A DNA stretch of 64,000 bases from Begonia masoniana (Eukaryota; Streptophyta; Magnoliopsida; Cucurbitales; Begoniaceae): assembly GCA_022432975.1 (NCBI GenBank), contig CM039502.1, forward strand, positions 72,314,573 through 72,378,572, read 5' to 3'. The position numbers and the translations under genes are program-made. The notes beneath the pieces are model-generated. The model did no database searches, was not told the origin of the DNA, and was given only the letters and a program-made list of their open reading frames with translations. Shown here piece by piece: positions 1 to 11,875 of this stretch; within the stretch, counting starts at the first letter, position 1, and each line of letters starts with the position of its first letter.

Positions 1-714
1 AAAAGGAAAAAGAAAAACTAGGGTTGTCGATCCGAATTCTCCTTTCCCGATAACTCTCACTTGGTTCCGTCTCCATCTTGATATCTCAATCTGAATGATG
101 TCTCTCTCCTCTTTTTGCCTCCTCTTAACCTAATCTAGGTGTGTCCTTTTTATCGACGGCCAAGATTGATTATAAAAGAAAATTAAATCACACAACCGAT
201 AGATCGCAACACAAGAGTCGACCGAGCGGCTGTCTTTCTGCCCAAACTACTAATTTCTCCGCTTCAGTCGATCGATCGCCCAAATGTGGCCGATCGATCG
301 GCTATGCCTCTGCCTTCGTCATCGTGTAATAGCTTCAGCCGATCGATCAGCAACTCTTCTGCATCCTCTGTTCTTCTCCTCATTAGCCGATCGATCGCCT
401 AGATGTGGCTGATCGATCGGCAATGCCTCTGTCTTCATCCTCTTATAATAGCTTCAGCCGATCGATCGCTAAAATTTGGCCGATTGATCAGCAACTCTTC
501 TGCCAAAACATTTTCGTCTTTTCTTCAGCCGATCGATCGCCTGCACTATGGTTGATCAATCGGCAAGTCCTTTGTTTATTTTTCTTCTGTCCTTCTTCTT
601 TTCCAGAACCTGTAATTCTTCAATTTCTCTACGCACTTACACGAAAGTTATTAGAATAATTCACATACTTGAGTAAAGCTTATCAAATCAAGTGTGTAAA
701 ATACACACTTATCA
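1..714 (-). repeat. 3' LTR (partial) of the Athila-like element
   Basis: On the minus strand this LTR starts at 714 with TGATAAGTGTG and matches the right-hand LTR that starts at 27465. About the last 750 bases of the LTR lie left of the window. Between about 262 and 565 it carries imperfect units of roughly 70-80 bp, each with one or two CGATCGATCG-type palindromes separated by a short spacer such as CCCAAATGTGG. Short ORFs seen here are spurious. Confidence 0.9.
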
Positions 715-727
715 CACCCCCAAACTT
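715..727 (-). other. Polypurine tract of the Athila-like element
   Basis: The minus strand reads AAGTTTGGGGGTG directly before the LTR start TGATAAG. This AAGTTTGGGGG wording next to TGATAAG is characteristic of Athila/Tat 3' ends. It would prime plus-strand DNA synthesis. Confidence 0.85.
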
Positions 728-2035
728 GAATGAAAGCTTGTCCTCAAGCGAACAAATCTAAGCAAAAATCTCAACAGATATATAACCCAAATCTCATATA
801 ATATGCACAATACAATATAATGATAAAGCAATCCTCGTCAAAGTTTTTGGTAATTCGTCTCAGCTTGAACAATTCATACTAAACCTACCAAGATTAACAC
901 TTTGCAAAAGAATTAACTTATATCAGCGCATTGACATTCGCTTACTTAGAAATCCTCGAGTGTATTTCCATTCTCATCTTCTTCTAACTGCTAGGTCAAC
1001 TAATATAGCTACGGGAAAGAAATACACTCACAGCTCACTTGGGATCCCTTCATTCACTCTAATCGTTCATCGGCTTTGCCCACTATCCAACTAATAGCAA
1101 TTATCAATTAAACAAAATAAAAGTCGATAGGTCTTTAAAAGCTTGTAATGTAAGGTTGTGTAAAAAGGTAGAAATTTTATGGATACAAACGAGTAATCAG
1201 AGCACAACTCATCCTTCCTTATTTCCCCTACTCAATATTTTCTTGTCAACACTCAATCAAACTTTCCTTTGATCGCTCACCCTCAAACTTATTTCATTCA
1301 ATATCACTCAGATTAACTCATTTGTCATAATTACAAAGTAAAATAAATACAAAAAACATGAAAATAAAACTAAACTTTCAAACTTGCCCTCCTTTTTCTT
1401 TTTTTTTCTTCTTTTTCTTCAAAATAGCAACTCAGACTAATAATAACAAAGCAAACTAAAAATAAATTAACAAATGACAAAAGAGTTTTTATTCATCCTC
1501 AGCACTACATTCTTCTACTCTCCTTCAAATATAACAATAAACCCCGTGCTCTTTAGAAAAGGTAGAAAAATATATATGTGGCTAGGGTAAAATAGGTACA
1601 ATTGAACGATAAATAATAGGCTCAAAAGGTTGACTATGGGTGTCATTAAATGACACAATATGGTAGGCCAAGAATGCTAAAACGGTCTAATAATGGCCTA
1701 GGCCATTCTCTTAGTTTGGTAGAATTTCAATTCGCATTCGTGGATGTTAGGCAAAACCAAGAAAGATTTTACTCACTAGCACTCGTTATCATTATATTTG
1801 ACTGGAGCTACACTCCCTTATCGTGTTTACTCTCGTTCGCTTCTTTTCAGTGTTTGGGTTTCACTCTTAGTAGATTACCAACAGATAGAATCAAACAAGA
1901 ATGAAAATGTACTCATGGTTTTTGAGTCTAACTGTATAAGCTCAAGTCAATGTAAACTAACCCAAACCAATCTTTTACTTAGTATTTTTCAAGAAGCTAC
2001 AACATGAATTTACTCAAAATTTAAATCATTGACAC
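728..2035 (-). other. 3' non-coding region of the Athila-like element
   Basis: About 1.3 kb of AT-rich sequence between the env-position ORF and the polypurine tract. Open frames are short and on the wrong strand. I see no gene, RNA gene or insertion here. Confidence 0.55.
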
Positions 2036-2100
2036 TTAAACTAAGACCTCAGATTGCAACACCACAAAATATAACAAAGATATGAAGCAAGCTGAAATTA

Positions 2101-2118
2101 CTCCCCCCAAACTTAACC
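2101..2118 (-). other. Second polypurine-tract-like motif
   Basis: The minus strand reads GGTTAAGTTTGGGGGGAG, very close to the terminal polypurine tract at 715-727 but about 1.4 kb upstream in element orientation, at the 3' end of the env-position ORF. It could be an internal PPT or a relic of an earlier LTR junction. Confidence 0.5.
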
Positions 2119-2844
2119 TATGCATTATCCTCGATGAAATTAAAATAAAGGCAAGGGAAAGGAAGCGTACCTCATGATGAGCCGGGCATATTGTCATCCT
2201 CATTCTCTTGTGGAGGGTCATACAACTGAAGTAAATGCTCTGGATAAGTGGGAAAGGGTGGACTCGAGTGTGTCGAGTAGTCATTGTGAGCATTGAAGAC
2301 GTCAATCTATTGTGCCATGAATTGTGAATGCTCAAGTTGGCGAGAATGAAGATCCACCATTCGCTACTCCATATGTGATTGTCGAGCATTGAAAATGTCA
2401 AACATCTGCCTTTGTTGGTAACGAGATTCTCCACCATTCGCCCCACATCATCAGTTGTATAAGAACGTGGAGACATGGCAGAAAACGAGGATGCGCCTAC
2501 AGTGTGTGATGTAGCGGAAGGACCTTCATAGCACTGTCGAATGCGAGCATCAATGCGTTCTTGTCGTGCTTCTGCTATGGCACTCTGTGCACTTGTCATT
2601 CGACGGAAACCATCATGCCGCAAATGGGGCATAGGCATTGGCTGAGGAGGGATTTCTGCATTGGCATCTGTTTCATCAAATCTTAGTCCATTATAACGAG
2701 AGTTGTCATAGGGCCAATTTGGTATTCTGGAAATATTGGTAGGGCCATACACCATTTGCTGGATCCATGGCTCGTCAGTTGAACTCATGGAGACATTTGC
2801 TGCAGCACATAGATGAGTGATAAGGACCGGGTGGATATAGCTAG

Positions 2845-3642
2845 CTGTGGAACTATTACGAAATACGAGGATGTTTCGGTGGATTATCTTACCGACATTG
2901 ATAGATCTCCCCGTTAGGATGCAGTAGAGCAAAGCCGCCCGCTTTTTGGTAAATTCGGAGGTTTTGGGATGTTGGCATCAAATTTCTCCTAATGAATCTA
3001 CAGCAGGCTTGAGCGTAGGCGGATTAGGCAGCTCGTTAGTAAATGTAACGGTTGAGCTGGATTGACCGTAGAATAGACCCACTTGAACCCCGGTGGCCCT
3101 CTCGTGTGAAAATGATCTGGTAATAAGGTCAGGGCTCATCCACCATAGTTGATAATCATCGCCGTCGAATTGGCCAGATCAAGATAGGCATTAATAAGCT
3201 TCCGCCGGGAGAAATTGATGAACTTGTTCCGGCACCTTTGATAGGCTGCTGTGGAACTATACGAAATACGAGGATGTTTCGGTGGATTATCTTACCGACA
3301 TTGATAGATCTCCCCGTTAGGATGCAGTAGAGCAAAGCCACCCGCTCTTTGGTAAATTCGGAGTTTTGGGATGTTGGCATCAAATTTCTCCTAATGAATC
3401 TACATCATGCTTGAGCGTAGCGATTTAGGCAGCTCGTTAGTAAATGTAACGGTTGAGCTGGATTGACCGTAGAATAGACCCACTTGAACTCCGGTGGCCC
3501 ATCTCGTGTAAAATGATCTTGTAATCAGGGCATGCATCCACCATAGTTTGATAATCATCAGCCGTCGAATTGTCCAGATCAAGATGGGCATTAATAGCTT
3601 CCGCCGAGAAATTGATGAACTTGTTCCGCACTTTGATAGGCC
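2845..3642. repeat. Imperfect tandem duplication, period about 404 bp
   Basis: The segment starting CTGTGGAACTAT at 2845 restarts at 3249. The two copies differ mostly by single-base insertions in the first copy (GGAGG vs GGAG, CCGGGAG vs CCGAG, CCGGCACC vs CCGCAC) rather than by substitutions. Confidence 0.8.
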
Positions 3643-6106
3643 CATCATGATTTGTTGCCTTAAGATTCATGTAGAATTCGTGAATGACATTCACGTTCGC
3701 ATCACCACCTAGAACTGCAATTGACTCCCACCTTCATTGTTGAAGCATGGCTAAAATGTTGCCATCAGTCTCTGCGGGTTGGAATTGAATTTCACAAATG
3801 ATGGCTTTATCCTTGGTCATGAAATCCTTAAAATAATTGGCCGCCATGGGGTTGATGAAGGAGTGGTTGATTGGACTGAACGGAACTAAGCTTGTAGTGG
3901 CTTTCAAACGTTTTTGTAACACCCAGGATTTTCCTACAACGCACGTAGGCCTTTAGGGGAGTTTAACAGGCATCCTAGACTTATGTTAAGTATAGGAGTC
4001 AAGAAGTGAAAATTTTGACAGAACACTAAATGAAACAAAGAGATGTGAGAGAGATAAGGAATGCAATGTTTGAAAGTCAAAGGTGAGTTTTATTTGTGGC
4101 TTATGTGGTATGGAAGAAAAGTCAATTAAGATAGGTATGGATTGTGTTTTGGTGTTGAAGAAGTTATCAACGAAAGGAGATAAGAAATGCTTGGAAAAGT
4201 CAAAAGAAGTGTTTTGAAAAGAAAAAGAATGAGAAGAAATAATTGGTTGAAAAGTCAAAGGATATAAAGGTGAAGTTAATAGAAAAAAAAAAAAAAAAAA
4301 GAGAAAGTTTAGGGCTTCCACGTTGGATTAGAGTGAGGCTTGAGATGGAGTGGTTATTTTACAATAATGTAAAATATTTTATGGCAAAAAGGAAAAGTAT
4401 AAAGTTGATATTTTAAAAGTGTGGCGTGTTTTAGAACGTTGTAAAGAATGTTTAGGAACTGTTTTGAGTATATTTTATGAAATGTTTGATTTTCAGGTTT
4501 TAGGATTTATAAAATTAAACGTTACGCTGCTTGATTTTTCGTAGAGTAAACAACGTCGGTTTTTAACTGTCTTCACGTTTTAGTTAATATTTTAGAGTCT
4601 ATTTTTGAGTTTCCACATGTCGGGAAGTGGGAGATGTTATGGAAGGTTTTGAGTGAGTTTAAGTGTTTTGTGTAGATTGAAATTGATCGAAATTAGAGGG
4701 AGATTTGATAAATTGGAAGGGGGATGGAAAAGGGATAGCCGATCGATCGGCGCAGGGCGCGATCGATCAGCATGTTCTCTGGTTCAGAGAATAGGGCAGC
4801 AAGGCTGCCGATCGATCGGTGACATTCAGCCTATCGATCGGCAATTGGTTTGATGAGCTGGCAACCCGAAGGTGCAATATCCAACTTTTCTGGATATTAT
4901 TATTCTAATATATAATGACATTTTCGTAAATATGTCAAATCATACCCATTTTACAAAAAGAAGGCGCCATTATGATCCTAATTATTAATATGGATTTTAA
5001 GGAATTTATGAGAATTTTTGGAGTTTAAACGTTTAATTCCGAGTAATTGAGTTTCTCGTAATATAAAGGACGTTTTAGTAAAAATAGTAAACGAGGTCCG
5101 TTTTGCAAACGGACAGTTTTGTTAGGACCCAAGTAAAAAGTTGGACTTATTGGTGAAATAAGGAGATTTGGTGAAACCGAATCTGTAGCCGATTAACAAA
5201 ACGAAGGACGAAACAAATATATAAACTAAAGAAGGGCAAAATGGTAATTTGCAAAGTAAATTTATAAAATAACCAAAAACTTATTTTCCCTCATTTTCCT
5301 TTCTTCTTCTCTGCTTCCCGCGAACGCCAGAGAGAAAAGCTCTCTGCCAGCCGCGGCGATCCGACGGTTCCGGCCTCCGTTCTCCTCCATTCTTCATGAT
5401 TTCTCCTCCTCTCACAACCCTAGGTATGATTCTATAGTTTTAGAGTATTAAATTCTGAGTTTCATAGAGTTTATCGTTAGGGTTTTCGTTTAGGGTTTCG
5501 ATAAAAATGTCGATTTAGGGTTCGTAATTAATAAGTTTATCGTGTTTAAGGATATAAAGGATATATTGGACGTTATTGAACTAGTCTAGTTGATTTAGGA
5601 AAAATGTTATAATTCGTGAAATTTCGAGATTTTAGAAATAGCTCATAAATTGGGAATTGAGGTGCTGAGCGTAAATTGCTCGAATAGATAGCTCAATAAA
5701 TTGGATTAGAACTTTAGGAAGTTTCTTTAGTTAAGGTTTTGTAAATTTGGACTATCAATAGCTTAAATTAGTTTTAACGTCTATATTGTGTTTTGCTTCA
5801 GACAAACAATGCTCGTGGACGGTGCTTGAGCTGCTTTGGACACGAGGTAAGTTTTCGTGATCTTCTGTGGCCGATTGGCCTACACCGTACGTCGAATGTT
5901 GTCTCGAGGAGTTTTGGAGATGCGTATGTTTATTTGTTTTGGTTGGGTAGACAGGTTTAGTGGTTTCATAGGTTATAAGTTATGCATTTATAGTCTTGAT
6001 GGTACACGTTATTGCTTGTTTACTTTATGATATAGAACTGTTCATGCATCACGCGTTTTAAAGAAAAGCATATGCACAATGTTTTAAAGGTAATGCAAAG
6101 AATAAA

Positions 6107-6271
6107 ATGGGCCGTAAGGCATACAGTTAAAATGGGCCGTAAGGCATATAGTTAAAATGGGCCATAAGGCATATAGTTAAAATGGGCCGTAAGGCATATA
6201 GTTAAAATGGGCCGAAAGGCATATAGGCCGAAAGGCATACAGGCCGAAAGGCATACAGGTCGAAAGGCATA
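6107..6271. repeat. Short tandem array inside the 5' LTR
   Basis: About five units of roughly 24-25 bp built on TGGGCCGTAAGGCATA, followed by four 17-bp units built on GGCCGAAAGGCATACAG. The matching array in the 3' LTR (about 14855-14970) is shorter, so copy number has changed since insertion. Confidence 0.8.
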
Positions 6272-6971
6272 CAGTTTATAGGTCACGTGAGGTGGGGCTC
6301 AGGCACGGCTGTACGTGTTATAAGCGTGTACCCCCCGCCTCTAGCTGGAAAGAGTAGTCCGCCCGCTGGATGAGCTCTCTCCGGTTAGAGGGATAGGATC
6401 TCGGTGACACCTACAGTGCATAGCATAGCATTGCATAGCATAGCATAGCATATGCATTTACGAGTCTTACTGAGATTTTTATCTCATAGTGTGTTGTATG
6501 GTGTAGGTGACCTAGACATAGAGGCAGGTGAGGACGATGTCCCTCCTCCTGAGGCATGATGCAGTTGACGGGGAATGCTCGCAGGAGTGTGTTGGCGCAG
6601 TCGATGCTTAACCGACCCGTGGGGAAGTATGTATAGATTTTGGGGTTATTTGGGACATTTTGGGCTGATGTTTGTATAGAAATTATAGGATGTTTGGTAC
6701 TGGTAGTTGATAGGTTTTATGTTTAATGTTTCAAATGTTTTGGTAAACTGTATATAGAAAATGTTTTAGTTTAAACTGTTAATTAAACGTTATGGGAATG
6801 TTTTTTGATGGTTTTAGGATGGTTACGGATATGCTCGGTTTTTAGAGCTATCCACGCAGTTGGATTTCGCAAAGTCCGCTGTAAGATGATTGTAGTTATT
6901 GTTGATAATTGGTGTTAAGTAGGTGAGGTTTGCTCTCTGGAATCAGATTCCAGAGAGTTGATTAAGTGTTT

Positions 6972-6993
6972 GCTCTCTGGAATTCCAGAGAGC
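6972..6993. repeat. Perfect 22-bp palindrome in the LTR
   Basis: GCTCTCTGGAA is followed immediately by its reverse complement. An imperfect relative with a 3-base loop lies about 40 bp upstream. The 3' LTR keeps the same palindrome at 15678-15699. Confidence 0.9.
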
Positions 6994-7122
6994 ATGTTAT
7001 TCAAGTAAACAGGTTTCCAGAAGATGAGGCGAATGATCGAAGGAGGCGATCGCTGCACTGCAGTGTGCAATGATTGATCGCTGCAGCAATACAGCGATCA
7101 ATTGCTGCTTGCTGCAGCAAAT

Positions 7123-7163
7123 GCAGCGATCAGTCGCTGCAAATTGCAGCGACTGATCGCTGC
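7123..7163. repeat. 18-bp inverted repeat with 5-bp loop
   Basis: Arm 7123-7140 (GCAGCGATCAGTCGCTGC), loop 7141-7145, arm 7146-7163 is the exact reverse complement. It sits in a 170-bp cluster of GCAGCGATC and GATCGCTGC words near the 3' end of the LTR. Confidence 0.85.
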
Positions 7164-7477
7164 TCGCTGCAGCGAATGCAGCGATCAGTCGCTGCATGCT
7201 GCAGCGACTGTTCACTGCTCCTTTTTATCGCGGGATGGACAGTTTTGCCCTCCCTTTTATTTGTTCTGTTTTATTTAATTGTTTTATAGTTTTTAATTAT
7301 TTTATTAAATAGTTTTATGTTTGTTTTAAATGATTTTAAACCTAGATTTTAAATTCCGATTTCGATTCTGGTTTCGATTTCAGTTTAGATCCCGCCTAGA
7401 GTTTAGTTAAAGATATTAGGATAAAAAAAAATATAGTACGGAAAATACGGGTACAGTATTAGGGTCGTGACAGTTTA

Positions 7478-7490
7478 TGGTATCAGAGCC
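7478..7490 (+). other. Primer binding site, tRNA-iMet type
   Basis: TGGTATCAGAGCC lies 5 bases after the 5' LTR end. It complements the 3' end of plant initiator tRNA-Met, the usual primer of Tekay-type elements. Confidence 0.9.
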
Positions 7491-7560
7491 CCCGGGTTTT
7501 AAAATCATTTCTGTAGACTGCTCGACAACACAGCCACTACGCGGACATCCTTCATCAACT

Positions 7561-7624
7561 GTAAGTATGTTTATAGCTTTATTTGATTTCTAGTTTCTTA
7601 GAATATTTGTTTAACTTTTTATAG
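7561..7624 (+). other. Possible short leader intron before gag
   Basis: A strong donor GTAAGTATG and an acceptor ending TTTTTATAG bracket 64 bp between primer site and gag. The complete element has the same arrangement at 36383-36445 (63 bp) although the sequence between has diverged. Splicing is inferred, not shown. Confidence 0.35.
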
Positions 7625-8822
7625 GAATTTTATAATTATGGTGCGTCCACGAAATGACCGAGATGACCGAGACGATACGATAGATACCCTCAAGGACTTC
7701 ATTGCTCAGCAGTCTCAACATATGGAGCGACAAGCTCAACAGATTGAGAGACAGTCTTAACAGTTGGGCACCCTTATTGACCGAGAGGGCGTTAGAGCTC
7801 GGGAGACAGCTATTTTGGGTAACCGTGGGATGGAGAGATTTCAGAAGCTCCAGCCCCCTATCTTTAACGAACAGTCTACGGATCCCTCTTCAGCCGAGGA
7901 GTGGATTCGCACCATGGAGGACATGCTGGCATATGCTAGCATTGAGGACGGAGAGAGAGTTGCTTTGGTGAGTTACCACTTAGCATTAGATGCCCGATTT
8001 TGGTGGGATTCTATCAAGGCGATCACCGATGTGACGATTATGGGCTGGGAACGATTCAGAGAGTTGTTTTATGACAAGTATTTCAGCCATACCGTACGAG
8101 AGGCGAAAATGGTCGAGTTTATGCAATTACAGCAGGTCAATTCTATTGCCGAGTACGTGAGGAAGTTTGAAGCCCTTTCCCGATTCGCGCCACGACAGGT
8201 CAGCGTAAACGAGGACAAGGTACGCCGATTCTTACAGGGACTTAGCCAGGAGTTCCGGATGCCCCTTACCATATCTGGGGTACGGAATGTATCCTATGAT
8301 GATATTGTGGCTCGGGCGCTTGATATAGAGGCAGTTGATCAGAGTTCTGCCGGACCGAGGGAGCCATCTAAGGGCTTCTTCCGGGAGATATGTCCTCAGT
8401 CTCTGAACCGGGGTTGGCAGCCTAGAGCGCAGCCGCAGCCAGAGCCACAGCCACAGCAGCACAGAGGCGTCAAAAGGCCTCTTGAGGGAGGTAATGATCG
8501 GAGTAAGGGGAAGCAAGTACAAGTGGCTTCTCAGATACCTATTTGCCCTAAGTGTCAGAGGGAGCACAGTGGCCAGTGCAGATTGGGTACGGGTGTGTAA
8601 CACCCGAGAATTTAGATTTAATTAATTTAAAAAGAAAAGTTAATAACTTTGGTTAAACTAATTGGTTAATTAGTTTGTGTTCGGATATTCTAATTGGAGA
8701 ACTTAAACCGTGAATAGTGTGAGGGTCAGTTTACGAAAATTTATAATTTAAGAACGATTTATCGAGAATTCGAAATGGTCGAAAGTACGGGAGGGCTAAT
8801 TAGTAAATGTTGGTTTATTGAG

Positions 8823-8870
<48 letters not shown>
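8823..8870. repeat. (ATT)n microsatellite
   Basis: About 16 ATT units inside solo LTR S2. A shorter ATT run lies at the equivalent place in S3 (about 23029-23052). Confidence 0.95.
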
Positions 8871-8871
<1 letters not shown>

Positions 8872-10221
8872 TTTAAATAAATCAAAACAACAGAATGGCA
8901 AAGCCATTCTGTTGTTCGTTCGAGCACCCGAGCCCGAGAGAGGAGAACAGGAGAGAGGGAGACGACGGCGACGAACGGCGGAGCAACCACCGGCAATTCC
9001 TCGACGTCTCCGGCCAAACGACGACGACAAGCAACCTTCCGGCAGACTTCGCGCACGAACCGAACCGGTGAGTTGATTTTACGCCCTGTTTTGGTTCTGT
9101 TCTTGGCCGAGGGTGAGGAGCTGGTTTGAGCTCCGATCACCGGCTGTTTTTGGCCGTTCTTGGCGTCGAATGGCTAGGTTTATGGTCAGCTTTCATCGCC
9201 TGGCCGTGAGGAGCCTGAATTGGGCGAAATTCAGAAAGCCCTCTTTGGGGCATTTCAGGTTTTGCTTGAAATCTCGGGATTTTTGGTTAGTTTATGCTAA
9301 TTGAGGGTATAGGAGATTGATTGGTCTGGAATTGGAGGAGAATTGATGAAAAATCAAAATGGAGAAATTTTTGGGTGAAGGGCAGATTTGGGTTTTTGTT
9401 AGTTTAACCTAGCTAGGGTCGTTTGTTTTCAAATTCATTTTGGCAGGTTAAAATAGGTTATTAGAGGAGTGCGTGGCCGCTGGAATCGTTCGATTCCGAT
9501 AATCGACGCAAAAGTTACACGCGTTTGAAGTTTCAGGTCGGTTTTTACCGAACCCAAATTAGTGGCCCGTTTAGTTAAGTTTTAGTTGGATTAGGCTAGA
9601 AATAGTAGTTTGAGAATAATTGAAGAATGTAGGCTTGATTTTAATGAGGTTTGAATATTTGTAGTTAGAGTTAGTTTAAATATTTTAGAAGTGAATTTTG
9701 ATGCTTAAGTGAATTTTGTGAATGTGATATGTTACCGAGTGGGCAAATGTACATAGCCAAATTGAGTAAGTGCGGTGCCAGAGTTCAGGTAAGTAGAGGA
9801 CGTTTGTTTTGCCTTCGGGCCTACACCACGGAACGGTAGGATTTATTTGTTTGTTGTTTGGCCGTCTTCTTTGTTGGTTAAGCCTTGTTGGTTATTTGTT
9901 GTTGATGTTTGGTTGTCTTCTTTGTCGGTCAAGCATTGTTGATGGTTGATTGCTTTACTTTGTTCTGGTCTAGTTAAGTATTTGTGAGTTGGCTGCTTTG
10001 TTTGTATTAAGTAATGTGAAAATGAATTTCCTTGTTGTGGTTGTCTGGTATTGTTAGTTCAGTGTTGTTTGGTAATTGTTTGGTTGTATTGTTGACTTGT
10101 GTTGTTGTGATGATGGTTTCGTGTGGTATTGCATATTTGAAGCATGCATCATGGTATAGCACGTTAGAAACGATTAGTGGCATTGTTTGGCATTGTGAGT
10201 ATGAATGTAATAAGATAAAGT

Positions 10222-10790
10222 AAAATGTAAAATGCATCTCGAATAGGGTGACTTGTCGGGCTGAGGTTGCTGGTAGTAGCACCGCGAGGGGAACTCTATG
10301 AGAGATGACCGGCTAAAACACGAGATCCTGAATAGTGGGCCTTGTCGGGCTGAGGTTGCTGGTAGTAGCACCCCGAGGGGACCTCTGTGAAGGATGACTG
10401 GCTAAGATACGTAAATGTAAAATGCATCTCGAATAGGGTGACTTGTCGGGCTGAGGTTGCTGGTAGTAGCACCCCGAGGGGAACTCTATGAGAGATGACC
10501 GGCTAAAACACGAGATCCTGAATAGTGGGCCTTGTCGGGCTGAGGTTGCTGGTAGTAGCACCCCGAGGGGACCTCTGTGAAGGATGACTGGCTAAGATAC
10601 GTAAATGTAAAATGCATCTCGAATAGGGTGACTTGTCGGGCTGAGGTTGCTGGTAGTAGCACCCCGAGGGGAACTCTATGAGAGATGACCGGCTAAAACA
10701 CGAGATCCTGATTAGTGTGCCTTGTCGGGCTGAGGTTGCTGGTAGTAGCACCCCGAGGGGACCTCTATGAAGGATGGTGGTTCGAGTGTG
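10222..10790. repeat. Three-copy 190-bp higher-order tandem repeat
   Basis: The marker AATGCATCTCGAATAGGGTG recurs at 10229, 10419 and 10609, a period of 190 bp. Each unit consists of two related halves of about 95 bp, each containing TTGTCGGGCTGAGGTTGCTG followed by GTAGTAGCACC. The Pro/Ser-rich minus-strand ORFs here are by-products of the repeat. Confidence 0.9.
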
Positions 10791-11875
10791 GCCATCCTAG
10801 ACGGTTATGGGATGTGTGCCAACTCGTTCCACACGGCTTATGAAAAATTAAAGCAAGAGTAAAGCAACGAACAGCAAATAAGCACAACTGAGTGATAGAA
10901 ACAGCATGTGTTAGGTTGATTGCACTGTGTGTTGTCGTGTTGTGTTGAGTCAATTTGTTGAGTTGCATTGGGGGGTGTGGTGTTGTTGGGTTAGAGTAGG
11001 GTAGTGTGTGCATTCTTCTTGTTATTATTTGTTACTCCCTACTTGCTAAGCGTAAGCTTACGTGTGTGTGTGTGTTCTGTGGTGTAGGTAACGACGCGGC
11101 TACAGGTGAGCTATGTGAGTCAGCCAGGACTTGAGAGCGGTCGGAGATGCACGGGGCGTGCCGGTGCGGGCAGTTGTCGGGGCGACTCCACCATGGTCTT
11201 CGGAGATGTGGACTTTGTATTTTGATAGCGTATTGTAGATGTCTGTTGTTGTATATAGTTAAGTTAAGGGTGATATGTCGCCCTATATTGTGGTCTTTCT
11301 TCAATTAGGGTTGTTAATATTTTAGTTTAACTCTTTACTGCTATTTGGAGATTTCTCATGCCGTATGCTGGATAGTTGGTTGGTTAGGAGTATTCTGGAA
11401 CTGTTTGGGGATTGAATTATTGCAGGTACCTATCATTTTGGGAGGCGCCATTTTCAGGCGTTACTTTTCCGAAATTTTCGGGAAGGATGCCGTGGTGCTT
11501 AAAGGTTAGGATTAAGGGGAAGGGTCTAGGCAGCTAGATATGACGTAAAGAGTTTCAGAAGATTTAGTTTTAAATCCTAGAGTGTTAGGTTTATTTTGAT
11601 ATGAGGTTTTAACGTGGGATTGGTTAGCAAAGTAGCGCTCCAAGCCAGGGTGGGTTCGGGGGCGTTACAGGGTGTGTGCTATCGATGTGGAGACCCGGGC
11701 CATTTTGCTAGAGATTGCCCGAAGCCCGGCAGAGATCAGTTAGGCGGTGATCAGAGGAGAGTTATGCCGAGGATATTCGCGTTTATCGAGCCTGGTGACG
11801 TTGATGATGGGGCACAGCCTTCTCTTATTACAGGTACTGTCTTAATGGCCTGTATGACAGTATGTTTATGTTAAA

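Larger units (their letters stand above)
2036..3909 (-). pseudogene. Env-position ORF of the Athila-like element (putative plant transposon protein domain), broken
   Basis: On the minus strand, pieces of one protein can be followed from just outside S1 (17298 upward, frame reading FEDAAK) through TFESHYKL and FINPMAANYFKDF at about 3840-3910, then VIHEFYMNLKA, INAHLDLDN, and finally LLYCILTGRSINVGKIIHR and a Gln/Pro/Met-rich tail at 2932-2036. The wording resembles the plant-specific retroelement domain that Pfam lists as a putative plant transposon protein (recognised from memory, not searched). Its function is unknown to me. It is broken by solo LTR S1 at 3915, by a tandem duplication of about 404 bp (2845-3642) and by frameshifts, so no full protein can be made. 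Confidence 0.6.
4873..7472 (+). repeat. 5' LTR of the gag-only element
   Basis: Starts TGCAATAT (the 3' LTR has TGTAATAT) and ends TCGTGACA. It contains an array of AAAATGGGCCGTAAGGCATA-type units (about 6107-6271), CATAG microsatellite units (about 6416-6452), a perfect 22-bp palindrome at 6972-6993 and a GCAGCGATC inverted-repeat cluster at 7040-7210. The ORFs in this stretch are by-products of these repeats. Confidence 0.9.
8596..11669 (+). mobile_element. Solo LTR S2 (gypsy, TGTAACACCC type)
   Basis: TGTAACACCCG at 8596 to GGGGGCGTTACA at 11669, flanked by GGGTG at 8591-8595 and GGGTG at 11670-11674. It is 3074 bp with no internal region. It contains an (ATT)n run (8823-8870), a 12-bp stem hairpin (about 8888-8914) and a 190-bp tandem array (about 10222-10790). 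It shares long stretches with solo LTR S3, including the GTGTAGGTAACGACGCGG block near 11083. ORFs inside it are spurious. It is the youngest layer of this nest. Confidence 0.93.
7638..11875 (+). pseudogene. Tekay-like gag, split by solo LTR S2 and truncated
   Basis: The structural capsid/nucleocapsid protein of the element. It starts MVRPRNDRDD at 7638, in line with the start of the complete copy at 36459. A TAA at 7758-7760 (one C-to-T step from a Gln codon) interrupts the N-terminus, then the frame is open through the gag core (WWDSIKAITD, FYDKYFSHTVREAKM) to 8595. Solo LTR S2 occupies 8596-11669. Beyond the TSD the same frame resumes with the zinc knuckle CYRCGDPGHFARDCP at about 11678. 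After about 11843 the protein leaves the family consensus and stops at 11873-11875. The break looks like a deletion that removed the protease active site and skipped to a later protease segment. Confidence 0.85.

Noticed and set aside
5280..5420. Apparent 5' UTR of a plant gene (pyrimidine-rich TTCTTCTCTGC and an ATG)
   Set aside because: It is inside the 5' LTR of the gag-only element and recurs in the 3' LTR at about 14020-14160.
10007..10751. Minus-strand ORFs beginning MLLPATSARQ
   Set aside because: Produced by the 190-bp tandem repeat inside solo LTR S2. The similar proteins reflect the repeat, not a gene family.
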